Notes under the pieces: model-generated
The model's database searches: none
What the model was told of the DNA's origin: nothing
Seen by the model: only the letters and a program-made list of their open reading frames with translations
Made by a program: the position numbers and the translations under genes
DNA from: Hygrocybe punicea
Taxonomy: Eukaryota; Basidiomycota; Agaricomycetes; Agaricales; Hygrophoraceae
Assembly (NCBI GenBank): GCA_963556145.1
Contig: OY744463.1
Span: 7,564,001 to 7,628,000, forward strand
Reading direction: 5' to 3'
DNA: 64,000 nucleotides
Shown here: positions 11,601-26,000 of the stretch, in pieces
Position numbering within the stretch: position 1 is the stretch's first letter
Layout: each line of letters opens with the position of its first letter

Positions 11601-14564
11601 TCTTTTGAGCTTGCTGCAGTCGACACAAATACAGCTGAGCCACTCGTGGACCGAGGAATTGCATGGAATTCTTTGGAATTGGTTGGAATTTGCACGGAAT
11701 TGTCTTTTGAGCTTGCTGCAGTCGACACAAATACAGCTGAGCCACTCGTGGACCGAGGAATTGCATGGAATTGTTTGGAATTGGTTGGAATTTGCACGGA
11801 ATTGTCTTTTGAGCTTGCTGCAGTCGACACAAATACAGCTGAGCCACTCGTGGACCGAGGAATTGCACGGAATTGTTTGGAATTGGTTGGAATTTGCACG
11901 GAATTGACTTTTGAGCTCACAGGACACATCACAAATACAGCTGAGCCACTCGGAGAGCGAGGAATTGCATGGAATTCTTTGGAATTGGTTGGAATTTGCA
12001 CGGAATTGTCTTTGGAGCTTGCTGCAGTCGACACAAATACAGCTGAGCCACTCGTGGACCGAGGAATTGCATGGAATTGTTTGGAATTGGTTGGAATTTG
12101 CACGGAATTGTCTTTTGAGCTTGCTGCAGTCGACACAAATACAGCTGAGCCACTCGTGGACCGAGGAATTGCATGGAATTGTTTGGAATTGGTTGGAATT
12201 TGCACGGAATTGTCTTTTGAGCTTGCTGCAGTCGACACAAATACAGCTGAGCCACTCGTGGACCGAGGAATTGCATGGAATTGTTTGGAATTGGTTGGAA
12301 TTTGCACGGAATTGTCTTTTGAGCTTGCTGCAGTCGACACAAATACAGCTGAGCCACTCGTGGACCGAGGAATTGCACGGAATTGTTTGGAATTGGTTGG
12401 AATTTGCACGGAATTGACTTTTGAGCTCACAGGACACATCACAAATACAGCTGAGCCACTCGGAGAGCGAGGAATTGCATGGAATTCTTTGGAATTGGTT
12501 GGAATTTGCACGGAATTGTCTTTGGAGCTTGCTGCAGTCGACACAAATACAGCTGAGCCACTCGTGGACCGAGGAATTGCATGGAATTGTTTGGAATTGG
12601 TTGGAATTTGCACGGAATTGTCTTTTGAGCTTGCTGCAGTCGACACAAATACAGCTGAGCCACTCGTGGACCGAGGAATTGCACGGAATTGTTTGGAATT
12701 GGTTGGAATTTGCACGGAATTGTCTTTTGAGCTCACAGGACACATCACAAATACAGCTGAGCCACTCGGAGAGCGAGGAATTGCATGGAATTCTTTGGAA
12801 TTGGTTGGAATTTGCACGGAATTGTCTTTTGAGCTTGCTGCAGTCGACACAAATACAGCTGAGCCACTCGTGGACCGAGGAATTGCACGGAATTGTTTGG
12901 AATTGGTTGGAATTTGCACGGAATTGACTTTTGAGCTCACAGGACACATCACAAATACAGCTGAGCCACTCGGAGAGCGAGGAATTGCATGGAATTCTTT
13001 GGAATTGGTTGGAATTTGCACGGAATTGTCTTTGGAGCTTGCTGCAGTCGACACAAATACAGCTGAGCCACTCGTGGACCGAGGAATTGCATGGAATTGT
13101 TTGGAATTGGTTGGAATTTGCACGGAATTGTCTTTTGAGCTTGCTGCAGTCGACACAAATACAGCTGAGCCACTCGTGGACCGAGGAATTGCATGGAATT
13201 GTTTGGAATTGGTTGGAATTTGCACGGAATTGTCTTTTGAGCTTGCTGCAGTCGACACAAATACAGCTGAGCCACTCGTGGACCGAGGAATTGCATGGAA
13301 TTGTTTGGAATTGGTTGGAATTTGCACGGAATTGTCTTTTGAGCTTGCTGCAGTCGACACAAATACAGCTGAGCCACTCGTGGACCGAGGAATTGCACGG
13401 AATTGTTTGGAATTGGTTGGAATTTGCACGGAATTGTCTTTTGAGCTCACAGGACACATCACAAATACAGCTGAGCCACTCGGAGAGCGAGGAATTGCAT
13501 GGAATTCTTTGGAATTGGTTGGAATTTGCACGGAATTGTCTTTTGAGCTTGCTGCAGTCGACACAAATACAGCTGAGCCACTCGTGGACCGAGGAATTGC
13601 ACGGAATTGTTTGGAATTGGTTGGAATTTGCACGGAATTGTCTTTTGAGCTCACAGGACACATCACAAATACAGCTGAGCCACTCGGAGAGCGAGGAATT
13701 GCATGGAATTCTTTGGAATTGGTTGGAATTTGCACGGAATTGTCTTTGGAGCTTGCTGCAGTCGACACAAATACAGCTGAGCCACTCGTGGACCGAGGAA
13801 TTGCATGGAATTGTTTGGAATTGGTTGGAATTTGCACGGAATTGTCTTTTGAGCTTGCTGCAGTCGACACAAATACAGCTGAGCCACTCGTGGACCGAGG
13901 AATTGCATGGAATTGTTTGGAATTGGTTGGAATTTGCACGGAATTGTCTTTTGAGCTTGCTGCAGTCGACACAAATACAGCTGAGCCACTCGTGGACCGA
14001 GGAATTGCATGGAATTGTTTGGAATTGGTTGGAATTTGCACGGAATTGTCTTTTGAGCTTGCTGCAGTCGACACAAATACAGCTGAGCCACTCGTGGACC
14101 GAGGAATTGCATGGAATTGTTTGGAATTGGTTGGAATTTGCACGGAATTGTCTTTTGAGCTTGCTGCAGTCGACACAAATACAGCTGAGCCACTCGTGGA
14201 CCGAGGAATTGCATGGAATTGTTTGGAATTGGTTGGAATTTGCACGGAATTGTCTTTTGAGCTTGCTGCAGTCGACACAAATACAGCTGAGCCACTCGTG
14301 GACCGAGGAATTGCATGGAATTGTTTGGAATTGGTTGGAATTTGCACGGAATTGTCTTTTGAGCTTGCTGCAGTCGACACAAATACAGCTGAGCCACTCG
14401 TGGACCGAGGAATTGCACGGAATTGTTTGGAATTGGTTGGAATTTGCACGGAATTGACTTTTGAGCTCACAGGACACATCACAAATACAGCTGAGCCACT
14501 CGGAGAGCGAGGAATTGCATGGAATTCTTTGGAATTGGTTGGAATTTGCACGGAATTGTCTTTG
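8604..14564. repeat. Mixed-order satellite carrying the T75>A marker
   Basis: The same monomer types as the 510-bp unit occur here in variable order. T75>A recurs at 9,459, 10,377, 11,397, 11,907, 12,417, 12,927 and 14,457. The gaps are 13, 9, 10, 5, 5, 5 and 15 monomers (the first counted from 8,133), so it looks like the 510-bp unit expanded and contracted by whole monomers. The marker is seen only between 6,093 and 14,457 and always with a B box. No non-satellite sequence is present. Confidence 0.85.
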
Positions 14565-15513
14565 GAGCTTGCTGCAGTCGACACAAATACAGCTGAGCCA
14601 CTCGTGGACCGAGGAATTGCATGGAATTGTTTGGAATTGGTTGGAATTTGCACGGAATTGTCTTTTGAGCTTGCTGCAGTCGACACAAATACAGCTGAGC
14701 CACTCGTGGACCGAGGAATTGCATGGAATTGTTTGGAATTGGTTGGAATTTGCACGGAATTGTCTTTTGAGCTTGCTGCAGTCGACACAAATACAGCTGA
14801 GCCACTCGTGGACCGAGGAATTGCATGGAATTGTTTGGAATTGGTTGGAATTTGCACGGAATTGTCTTTTGAGCTTGCTGCAGTCGACACAAATACAGCT
14901 GAGCCACTCGTGGACCGAGGAATTGCATGGAATTGTTTGGAATTGGTTGGAATTTGCACGGAATTGTCTTTTGAGCTTGCTGCAGTCGACACAAATACAG
15001 CTGAGCCACTCGTGGACCGAGGAATTGCATGGAATTGTTTGGAATTGGTTGGAATTTGCACGGAATTGTCTTTTGAGCTTGCTGCAGTCGACACAAATAC
15101 AGCTGAGCCACTCGTGGACCGAGGAATTGCATGGAATTGTTTGGAATTGGTTGGAATTTGCACGGAATTGTCTTTTGAGCTTGCTGCAGTCGACACAAAT
15201 ACAGCTGAGCCACTCGTGGACCGAGGAATTGCATGGAATTGTTTGGAATTGGTTGGAATTTGCACGGAATTGTCTTTTGAGCTTGCTGCAGTCGACACAA
15301 ATACAGCTGAGCCACTCGTGGACCGAGGAATTGCATGGAATTGTTTGGAATTGGTTGGAATTTGCACGGAATTGTCTTTTGAGCTTGCTGCAGTCGACAC
15401 AAATACAGCTGAGCCACTCGTGGACCGAGGAATTGCATGGAATTGTTTGGAATTGGTTGGAATTTGCACGGAATTGTCTTTTGAGCTTGCTGCAGTCGAC
15501 ACAAATACAGCTG
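14565..15513. repeat. Homogeneous 102-bp run of A-type monomers
   Basis: Ten consecutive monomers (14,587-15,606) are W box, T at 36, A box. They are identical by eye until the single A>G at 15,514 (CAGCTG to CAGCTGG context change at position 10). Here the array has collapsed to the basic one-monomer period with no higher-order structure, which suggests a very recent local amplification of one monomer. Confidence 0.85.
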
Positions 15514-18500
15514 GGCCACTCGTGGACCGAGGAATTGCATGGAATTGTTTGGAATTGGTTGGAATTTGCACGGAATTGTCTTTTGAGCTTGCTGCAGTCG
15601 ACACAAATACAGCTGAGCCACTCGTGGACCGAGGAATTGCACGCAATTGTTTGGAATTGGTTGGAATTTGCACGGAATTGTCTTTTGAGCTCACAGGACA
15701 CATCACAAATACAGCTGAGCCACTCGTGGACTGAGGAATTGCACGCAATTGTTTGGAATTGGTTGGAATTTGCACGGAATTGTCTTTTGAGCTTGCTGCA
15801 GTCGACACAAATACAGCTGAGCCACTCGTGGACCGAGGAATTGCATGGAATTCTTTGGAATTGGTTGGAATTTGCACGGAATTGTCTTTGGAGCTTGCTG
15901 CAGTCGACACAAATACAGCTGAGCCACTCGTGGACCGAGGAATTGCATGGAATTCTTTGGAATTGGTTGGAATTTGCACGGAATTGTCTTTGGAGCTTGC
16001 TGCAGTCGACACAAATACAGCTGAGCCACTCGTGGACCGAGGAATTGCATGGAATTGTTTGGAATTGGTTGGAATTTGCACGGAATTGTCTTTTGAGCTT
16101 GCTGCAGTCGACACAAATACAGCTGAGCCACTCGTGGACCGAGGAATTGCACGGAATTGTTTGGAATTGGTTGGAATTTGCACGGAATTGTCTTTTGAGC
16201 TCACAGGACACATCACAAATACAGCTGAGCCACTCGTGGACTGAGGAATTGCACGCAATTGTTTGGAATTGGTTGGAATTTGCACGGAATTGTCTTTTGA
16301 GCTTGCTGCAGTCGACACAAATACAGCTGAGCCACTCGTGGACCGAGGAATTGCACGCAATTGTTTGGAATTGGTTGGAATTTGCACGGAATTGTCTTTT
16401 GAGCTTGCTGCAGTCGACACAAATACAGCTGAGCCACTCGTGGACCGAGGAATTGCATGGAATTCTTTGGAATTGGTTGGAATTTGCACGGAATTGTCTT
16501 TTGAGCTTGCTGCAGTCGACACAAATACAGCTGAGCCACTCGTGGACCGAGGAATTGCATGGAATTGTTTGGAATTGGTTGGAATTTGCACGGAATTGTC
16601 TTTTGAGCTTGCTGCAGTCGACACAAATACAGCTGGGCCACTCGTGGACCGAGGAATTGCATGGAATTGTTTGGAATTGGTTGGAATTTGCACGGAATTG
16701 TCTTTTGAGCTTGCTGCAGTCGACACAAATACAGCTGAGCCACTCGTGGACCGAGGAATTGCACGCAATTGTTTGGAATTGGTTGGAATTTGCACGGAAT
16801 TGTCTTTTGAGCTCACAGGACACATCACAAATACAGCTGAGCCACTCGTGGACTGAGGAATTGCACGCAATTGTTTGGAATTGGTTGGAATTTGCACGGA
16901 ATTGTCTTTTGAGCTTGCTGCAGTCGACACAAATACAGCTGAGCCACTCGTGGACCGAGGAATTGCATGGAATTCTTTGGAATTGGTTGGAATTTGCACG
17001 GAATTGTCTTTGGAGCTTGCTGCAGTCGACACAAATACAGCTGAGCCACTCGTGGACCGAGGAATTGCATGGAATTCTTTGGAATTGGTTGGAATTTGCA
17101 CGGAATTGTCTTTGGAGCTTGCTGCAGTCGACACAAATACAGCTGAGCCACTCGTGGACCGAGGAATTGCATGGAATTGTTTGGAATTGGTTGGAATTTG
17201 CACGGAATTGTCTTTTGAGCTTGCTGCAGTCGACACAAATACAGCTGAGCCACTCGTGGACCGAGGAATTGCACGGAATTGTTTGGAATTGGTTGGAATT
17301 TGCACGGAATTGTCTTTTGAGCTCACAGGACACATCACAAATACAGCTGAGCCACTCGTGGACTGAGGAATTGCACGCAATTGTTTGGAATTGGTTGGAA
17401 TTTGCACGGAATTGTCTTTTGAGCTTGCTGCAGTCGACACAAATACAGCTGAGCCACTCGTGGACCGAGGAATTGCACGGAATTGTTTGGAATTGGTTGG
17501 AATTTGCACGGAATTGTCTTTTGAGCTCACAGGACACATCACAAATACAGCTGAGCCACTCGTGGACTGAGGAATTGCACGCAATTGTTTGGAATTGGTT
17601 GGAATTTGCACGGAATTGTCTTTTGAGCTCACAGGACACATCACAAATACAGCTGAGCCACTCGTGGACCGAGGAATTGCATGGAATTGTTTGGAATTGG
17701 TTGGAATTTGCACGGAATTGTCTTTTGAGCTTGCTGCAGTCGACACAAATACAGCTGAGCCACTCGTGGACCGAGGAATTGCACGGAATTGTTTGGAATT
17801 GGTTGGAATTTGCACGGAATTGTCTTTTGAGCTCACAGGACACATCACAAATACAGCTGAGCCACTCGTGGACTGAGGAATTGCACGCAATTGTTTGGAA
17901 TTGGTTGGAATTTGCACGGAATTGTCTTTTGAGCTTGCTGCAGTCGACACAAATACAGCTGAGCCACTCGTGGACCGAGGAATTGCATGGAATTCTTTGG
18001 AATTGGTTGGAATTTGCACGGAATTGTCTTTGGAGCTTGCTGCAGTCGACACAAATACAGCTGAGCCACTCGTGGACCGAGGAATTGCATGGAATTGTTT
18101 GGAATTGGTTGGAATTTGCACGGAATTGTCTTTTGAGCTTGCTGCAGTCGACACAAATACAGCTGAGCCACTCGTGGACCGAGGAATTGCACGGAATTGT
18201 TTGGAATTGGTTGGAATTTGCACGGAATTGTCTTTTGAGCTCACAGGACACATCACAAATACAGCTGAGCCACTCGTGGACTGAGGAATTGCACGCAATT
18301 GTTTGGAATTGGTTGGAATTTGCACGGAATTGTCTTTTGAGCTTGCTGCAGTCGACACAAATACAGCTGAGCCACTCGTGGACCGAGGAATTGCATGGAA
18401 TTGTTTGGAATTGGTTGGAATTTGCACGGAATTGTCTTTTGAGCTTGCTGCAGTCGACACAAATACAGCTGAGCCACTCGTGGACCGAGGAATTGCACGC

Positions 18501-21500
18501 AATTGTTTGGAATTGGTTGGAATTTGCACGGAATTGTCTTTTGAGCTCACAGGACACATCACAAATACAGCTGAGCCACTCGTGGACTGAGGAATTGCAC
18601 GCAATTGTTTGGAATTGGTTGGAATTTGCACGGAATTGTCTTTTGAGCTTGCTGCAGTCGACACAAATACAGCTGAGCCACTCGTGGACCGAGGAATTGC
18701 ATGGAATTCTTTGGAATTGGTTGGAATTTGCACGGAATTGTCTTTGGAGCTTGCTGCAGTCGACACAAATACAGCTGAGCCACTCGTGGACCGAGGAATT
18801 GCATGGAATTCTTTGGAATTGGTTGGAATTTGCACGGAATTGTCTTTGGAGCTTGCTGCAGTCGACACAAATACAGCTGAGCCACTCGTGGACCGAGGAA
18901 TTGCATGGAATTGTTTGGAATTGGTTGGAATTTGCACGGAATTGTCTTTTGAGCTTGCTGCAGTCGACACAAATACAGCTGAGCCACTCGTGGACCGAGG
19001 AATTGCACGGAATTGTTTGGAATTGGTTGGAATTTGCACGGAATTGTCTTTTGAGCTCACAGGACACATCACAAATACAGCTGAGCCACTCGTGGACTGA
19101 GGAATTGCACGCAATTGTTTGGAATTGGTTGGAATTTGCACGGAATTGTCTTTTGAGCTTGCTGCAGTCGACACAAATACAGCTGAGCCACTCGTGGACC
19201 GAGGAATTGCACGCAATTGTTTGGAATTGGTTGGAATTTGCACGGAATTGTCTTTTGAGCTCACAGGACACATCACAAATACAGCTGAGCCACTCGTGGA
19301 CTGAGGAATTGCACGCAATTGTTTGGAATTGGTTGGAATTTGCACGGAATTGTCTTTTGAGCTCACAGGACACATCACAAATACAGCTGAGCCACTCGGA
19401 GAGCGAGGAATTGCATGGAATTGTTTGGAATTGGTTGGAATTTGCACGGAATTGTCTTTTGAGCTTGCTGCAGTCGACACAAATACAGCTGAGCCACTCG
19501 TGGACCGAGGAATTGCATGGAATTGTTTGGAATTGGTTGGAATTTGCACGGAATTGTCTTTTGAGCTTGCTGCAGTCGACACAAATACAGCTGAGCCACT
19601 CGTGGACCGAGGAATCGCACGGAATTGTTTGGAATTGGTTGGAATTTGCACGGAATTGTCTTTTGAGCTCACAGGACACATCACAAATACAGCTGAGCCA
19701 CTCGTGGACTGAGGAATTGCACGCAATTGTTTGGAATTGGTTGGAATTTGCACGGAATTGTCTTTGGAGCTTGCTGCAGTCGACACAAATACAGCTGAGC
19801 CACTCGTGGACCGAGGAATTGCATGGAATTGTTTGGAATTGGTTGGAATTTGCACGGAATTGTCTTTTGAGCTTGCTGCAGTCGACACAAATACAGCTGA
19901 GCCACTCGTGGACCGAGGAATCGCACGGAATTGTTTGGAATTGGTTGGAATTTGCACGGAATTGTCTTTGGAGCTTGCTGCAGTCGACACAAATACAGCT
20001 GAGCCACTCGTGGACCGAGGAATTGCATGGAATTGTTTGGAATTGGTTGGAATTTGCACGGAATTGTCTTTTGAGCTCACAGGACACATCACAAATACAG
20101 CTGAGCCACTCGTGGACCGAGGAATTGCATGGAATTGTTTGGAATTGGTTGGAATTTGCACGGAATTGTCTTTGGAGCTTGCTGCAGTCGACACAAATAC
20201 AGCTGAGCCACTCGTGGACCGAGGAATTGCATGGAATTGTTTGGAATTGGTTGGAATTTGCACGGAATTGTCTTTTGAGCTCACAGGACACATCACAAAT
20301 ACAGCTGAGCCACTCGTGGACCGAGGAATTGCATGGAATTGTTTGGAATTGGTTGGAATTTGCACGGAATTGTCTTTGGAGCTTGCTGCAGTCGACACAA
20401 ATACAGCTGAGCCACTCGTGGACCGAGGAATTGCATGGAATTGTTTGGAATTGGTTGGAATTTGCACGGAATTGTCTTTTGAGCTTGCTGCAGTCGACAC
20501 AAATACAGCTGAGCCACTCGTGGACCGAGGAATTGCACGCAATTGTTTGGAATTGGTTGGAATTTGCACGGAATTGTCTTTTGAGCTCACAGGACACATC
20601 ACAAATACAGCTGAGCCACTCGTGGACCGAGGAATCGCACGGAATTGTTTGGAATTGGTTGGAATTTGCACGGAATTGTCTTTTGAGCTCACAGGACACA
20701 TCACAAATACAGCTGAGCCACTCGTGGACTGAGGAATTGCACGCAATTGTTTGGAATTGGTTGGAATTTGCACGGAATTGTCTTTTGAGCTTGCTGCAGT
20801 CGACACAAATACAGCTGAGCCACTCGTGGACCGAGGAATTGCATGGAATTGTTTGGAATTGGTTGGAATTTGCACGGAATTGTCTTTTGAGCTTGCTGCA
20901 GTCGACACAAATACAGCTGAGCCACTCGTGGACCGAGGAATCGCACGGAATTGTTTGGAATTGGTTGGAATTTGCACGGAATTGTCTTTTGAGCTCACAG
21001 GACACATCACAAATACAGCTGAGCCACTCGGAGAGCGAGGAATTGCATGGAATTCTTTGGAATTGGTTGGAATTTGCACGGAATTGTCTTTGGAGCTTGC
21101 TGCAGTCGACACAAATACAGCTGAGCCACTCGTGGACCGAGGAATTGCATGGAATTGTTTGGAATTGGTTGGAATTTGCACGGAATTGTCTTTGGAGCTT
21201 GCTGCAGTCGACACAAATACAGCTGAGCCACTCGTGGACCGAGGAATTGCATGGAATTCTTTGGAATTGGTTGGAATTTGCACGGAATTGTCTTTGGAGC
21301 TTGCTGCAGTCGACACAAATACAGCTGAGCCACTCGTGGACCGAGGAATTGCATGGAATTGTTTGGAATTGGTTGGAATTTGCACGGAATTGTCTTTTGA
21401 GCTTGCTGCAGTCGACACAAATACAGCTGAGCCACTCGTGGACCGAGGAATTGCACGGAATTGTTTGGAATTGGTTGGAATTTGCACGGAATTGTCTTTT

Positions 21501-22166
21501 GAGCTCACAGGACACATCACAAATACAGCTGAGCCACTCGTGGACTGAGGAATTGCACGCAATTGTTTGGAATTGGTTGGAATTTGCACGGAATTGTCTT
21601 TTGAGCTTGCTGCAGTCGACACAAATACAGCTGAGCCACTCGTGGACCGAGGAATTGCATGGAATTGTTTGGAATTGGTTGGAATTTGCACGGAATTGTC
21701 TTTTGAGCTTGCTGCAGTCGACACAAATACAGCTGAGCCACTCGTGGACCGAGGAATCGCACGGAATTGTTTGGAATTGGTTGGAATTTGCACGGAATTG
21801 TCTTTTGAGCTCACAGGACACATCACAAATACAGCTGAGCCACTCGGAGAGCGAGGAATTGCATGGAATTCTTTGGAATTGGTTGGAATTTGCACGGAAT
21901 TGTCTTTGGAGCTTGCTGCAGTCGACACAAATACAGCTGAGCCACTCGTGGACCGAGGAATTGCATGGAATTCTTTGGAATTGGTTGGAATTTGCACGGA
22001 ATTGTCTTTGGAGCTTGCTGCAGTCGACACAAATACAGCTGAGCCACTCGTGGACCGAGGAATTGCATGGAATTGTTTGGAATTGGTTGGAATTTGCACG
22101 GAATTGTCTTTTGAGCTTGCTGCAGTCGACACAAATACAGCTGAGCCACTCGTGGACCGAGGAATT

Positions 22167-23070
22167 GCACGGAATTGTTTGGAATTGGTTGGAATTTGCA
22201 CGGAATTGTCTTTTGAGCTCACAGGACACATCACAAATACAGCTGAGCCACTCGTGGACTGAGGAATTGCACGCAATTGTTTGGAATTGGTTGGAATTTG
22301 CACGGAATTGTCTTTGGAGCTTGCTGCAGTCGACACAAATACAGCTGAGCCACTCGTGGACCGAGGAATTGCATGGAATTGTTTGGAATTGGTTGGAATT
22401 TGCACGGAATTGTCTTTTGAGCTTGCTGCAGTCGACACAAATACAGCTGAGCCACTTGTGGACCGAGGAATTGCACGGAATTGTTTGGAATTGGTTGGAA
22501 TTTGCACGGAATTGTCTTTTGAGCTCACAGGACACATCACAAATACAGCTGAGCCACTCGTGGACTGAGGAATTGCACGCAATTGTTTGGAATTGGTTGG
22601 AATTTGCACGGAATTGTCTTTTGAGCTTGCTGCAGTCGACACAAATACAGCTGAGCCACTCGTGGACCGAGGAATTGCATGGAATTGTTTGGAATTGGTT
22701 GGAATTTGCACGGAATTGTCTTTTGAGCTTGCTGCAGTCGACACAAATACAGCTGAGCCACTCGTGGACCGAGGAATCGCACGGAATTGTTTGGAATTGG
22801 TTGGAATTTGCACGGAATTGTCTTTTGAGCTCACAGGACACATCACAAATACAGCTGAGCCACTCGTGGACTGAGGAATTGCATGGAATTGTTTGGAATT
22901 GGTTGGAATTTGCACGGAATTGTCTTTTGAGCTTGCTGCAGTCGACACAAATACAGCTGAGCCACTCGTGGACCGAGGAATCGCACGGAATTGTTTGGAA
23001 TTGGTTGGAATTTGCACGGAATTGTCTTTTGAGCTCACAGGACACATCACAAATACAGCTGAGCCACTCG
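22167..23070. repeat. Copied block, source or copy of 27,573-28,476
   Basis: About 904 bp match the block at 27,573-28,476 at an offset of 5,406 bp (53 monomers) in monomer order and in diagnostic bases. Both contain the rare C17>T (CCACTTGTGG) at 22,457 and 27,863; I saw this variant nowhere else. Flanking mismatches are at 22,166 (T versus C) and 23,071 (T versus G). Direction of copying cannot be told. Confidence 0.78.
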
Positions 23071-26000
23071 TGGACTGAGGAATTGCACGCAATTGTTTGG
23101 AATTGGTTGGAATTTGCACGGAATTGTCTTTTGAGCTTGCTGCAGTCGACACAAATACAGCTGAGCCACTCGTGGACCGAGGAATTGCATGGAATTGTTT
23201 GGAATTGGTTGGAATTTGCACGGAATTGTCTTTTGAGCTTGCTGCAGTCGACACAAATACAGCTGAGCCACTCGTGGACCGAGGAATCGCACGGAATTGT
23301 TTGGAATTGGTTGGAATTTGCACGGAATTGTCTTTTGAGCTCACAGGACACATCACAAATACAGCTGAGCCACTCGTGGACTGAGGAATTGCACGCAATT
23401 GTTTGGAATTGGTTGGAATTTGCACGGAATTGTCTTTTGAGCTTGCTGCAGTCGACACAAATACAGCTGAGCCACTCGTGGACCGAGGAATTGCATGGAA
23501 TTGTTTGGAATTGGTTGGAATTTGCACGGAATTGTCTTTTGAGCTTGCTGCAGTCGACACAAATACAGCTGAGCCACTCGTGGACCGAGGAATCGCACGG
23601 AATTGTTTGGAATTGGTTGGAATTTGCACGGAATTGTCTTTTGAGCTCACAGGACACATCACAAATACAGCTGAGCCACTCGTGGACTGAGGAATTGCAT
23701 GGAATTGTTTGGAATTGGTTGGAATTTGCACGGAATTGTCTTTTGAGCTTGCTGCAGTCGACACAAATACAGCTGAGCCACTCGTGGACCGAGGAATCGC
23801 ACGGAATTGTTTGGAATTGGTTGGAATTTGCACGGAATTGTCTTTTGAGCTCACAGGACACATCACAAATACAGCTGAGCCACTCGTGGACTGAGGAATT
23901 GCACGCAATTGTTTGGAATTGGTTGGAATTTGCACGGAATTGTCTTTGGAGCTTGCTGCAGTCGACACAAATACAGCTGAGCCACTCGTGGACCGAGGAA
24001 TTGCATGGAATTGTTTGGAATTGGTTGGAATTTGCACGGAATTGTCTTTTGAGCTCACAGGACACATCACAAATACAGCTGAGCCACTCGTGGACTGAGG
24101 AATTGCATGGAATTCTTTGGAATTGGTTGGAATTTGCACGGAATTGTCTTTGGAGCTTGCTGCAGTCGACACAAATACAGCTGAGCCACTCGTGGACCGA
24201 GGAATTGCACGGAATTGTTTGGAATTGGTTGGAATTTGCACGGAATTGTCTTTTGAGCTTGCTGCAGTCGACACAAATACAGCTGAGCCACTCGTGGACC
24301 GAGGAATTGCACGGAATTGTTTGGAATTGGTTGGAATTTGCACGGAATTGTCTTTTGAGCTCACAGGACACATCACAAATACAGCTGAGCCACTCGTGGA
24401 CTGAGGAATTGCACGCAATTGTTTGGAATTGGTTGGAATTTGCACGGAATTGTCTTTGGAGCTTGCTGCAGTCGACACAAATACAGCTGAGCCACTCGTG
24501 GACCGAGGAATTGCATGGAATTGTTTGGAATTGGTTGGAATTTGCACGGAATTGTCTTTTGAGCTTGCTGCAGTCGACACAAATACAGCTGAGCCACTCG
24601 TGGACCGAGGAATTGCACGGAATTGTTTGGAATTGGTTGGAATTTGCACGGAATTGTCTTTTGAGCTCACAGGACACATCACAAATACAGCTGAGCCACT
24701 CGTGGACTGAGGAATTGCACGCAATTGTTTGGAATTGGTTGGAATTTGCACGGAATTGTCTTTTGAGCTTGCTGCAGTCGACACAAATACAGCTGAGCCA
24801 CTCGTGGACCGAGGAATTGCACGGAATTGTTTGGAATTGGTTGGAATTTGCACGGAATTGTCTTTTGAGCTTGCTGCAGTCGACACAAATACAGCTGAGC
24901 CACTCGTGGACCGAGGAATTGCATGGAATTGTTTGGAATTGGTTGGAATTTGCACGGAATTGTCTTTTGAGCTTGCTGCAGTCGACACAAATACAGCTGA
25001 GCCACTCGTGGACCGAGGAATCGCACGGAATTGTTTGGAATTGGTTGGAATTTGCACGGAATTGTCTTTTGAGCTCACAGGACACATCACAAATACAGCT
25101 GAGCCACTCGTGGACTGAGGAATTGCATGGAATTGTTTGGAATTGGTTGGAATTTGCACGGAATTGTCTTTTGAGCTTGCTGCAGTCGACACAAATACAG
25201 CTGAGCCACTCGTGGACCGAGGAATCGCACGGAATTGTTTGGAATTGGTTGGAATTTGCACGGAATTGTCTTTTGAGCTCACAGGACACATCACAAATAC
25301 AGCTGAGCCACTCGGAGAGCGAGGAATTGCATGGAATTCTTTGGAATTGGTTGGAATTTGCACGGAATTGTCTTTGGAGCTTGCTGCAGTCGACACAAAT
25401 ACAGCTGAGCCACTCGTGGACCGAGGAATTGCATGGAATTGTTTGGAATTGGTTGGAATTTGCACGGAATTGTCTTTTGAGCTTGCTGCAGTCGACACAA
25501 ATACAGCTGAGCCACTCGTGGACTGAGGAATTGCACGCAATTGTTTGGAATTGGTTGGAATTTGCACGGAATTGTCTTTGGAGCTTGCTGCAGTCGACAC
25601 AAATACAGCTGAGCCACTCGTGGACCGAGGAATTGCATGGAATTGTTTGGAATTGGTTGGAATTTGCACGGAATTGTCTTTTGAGCTTGCTGCAGTCGAC
25701 ACAAATACAGCTGAGCCACTCGTGGACCGAGGAATCGCACGGAATTGTTTGGAATTGGTTGGAATTTGCACGGAATTGTCTTTTGAGCTTGCTGCAGTCG
25801 ACACAAATACAGCTGAGCCACTCGTGGACCGAGGAATTGCATGGAATTGTTTGGAATTGGTTGGAATTTGCACGGAATTGTCTTTTGAGCTTGCTGCAGT
25901 CGACACAAATACAGCTGGGCCACTCGTGGACCGAGGAATTGCATGGAATTGTTTGGAATTGGTTGGAATTTGCACGGAATTGTCTTTTGAGCTTGCTGCA

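Noticed and set aside
18..15734. 34-residue protein repeats resembling TPR, PPR or TAL-effector repeats in length
   Set aside because: Only the length agrees. The residues show none of the consensus positions of these families, and near-perfect DNA identity across copies fits a satellite rather than a conserved protein repeat.
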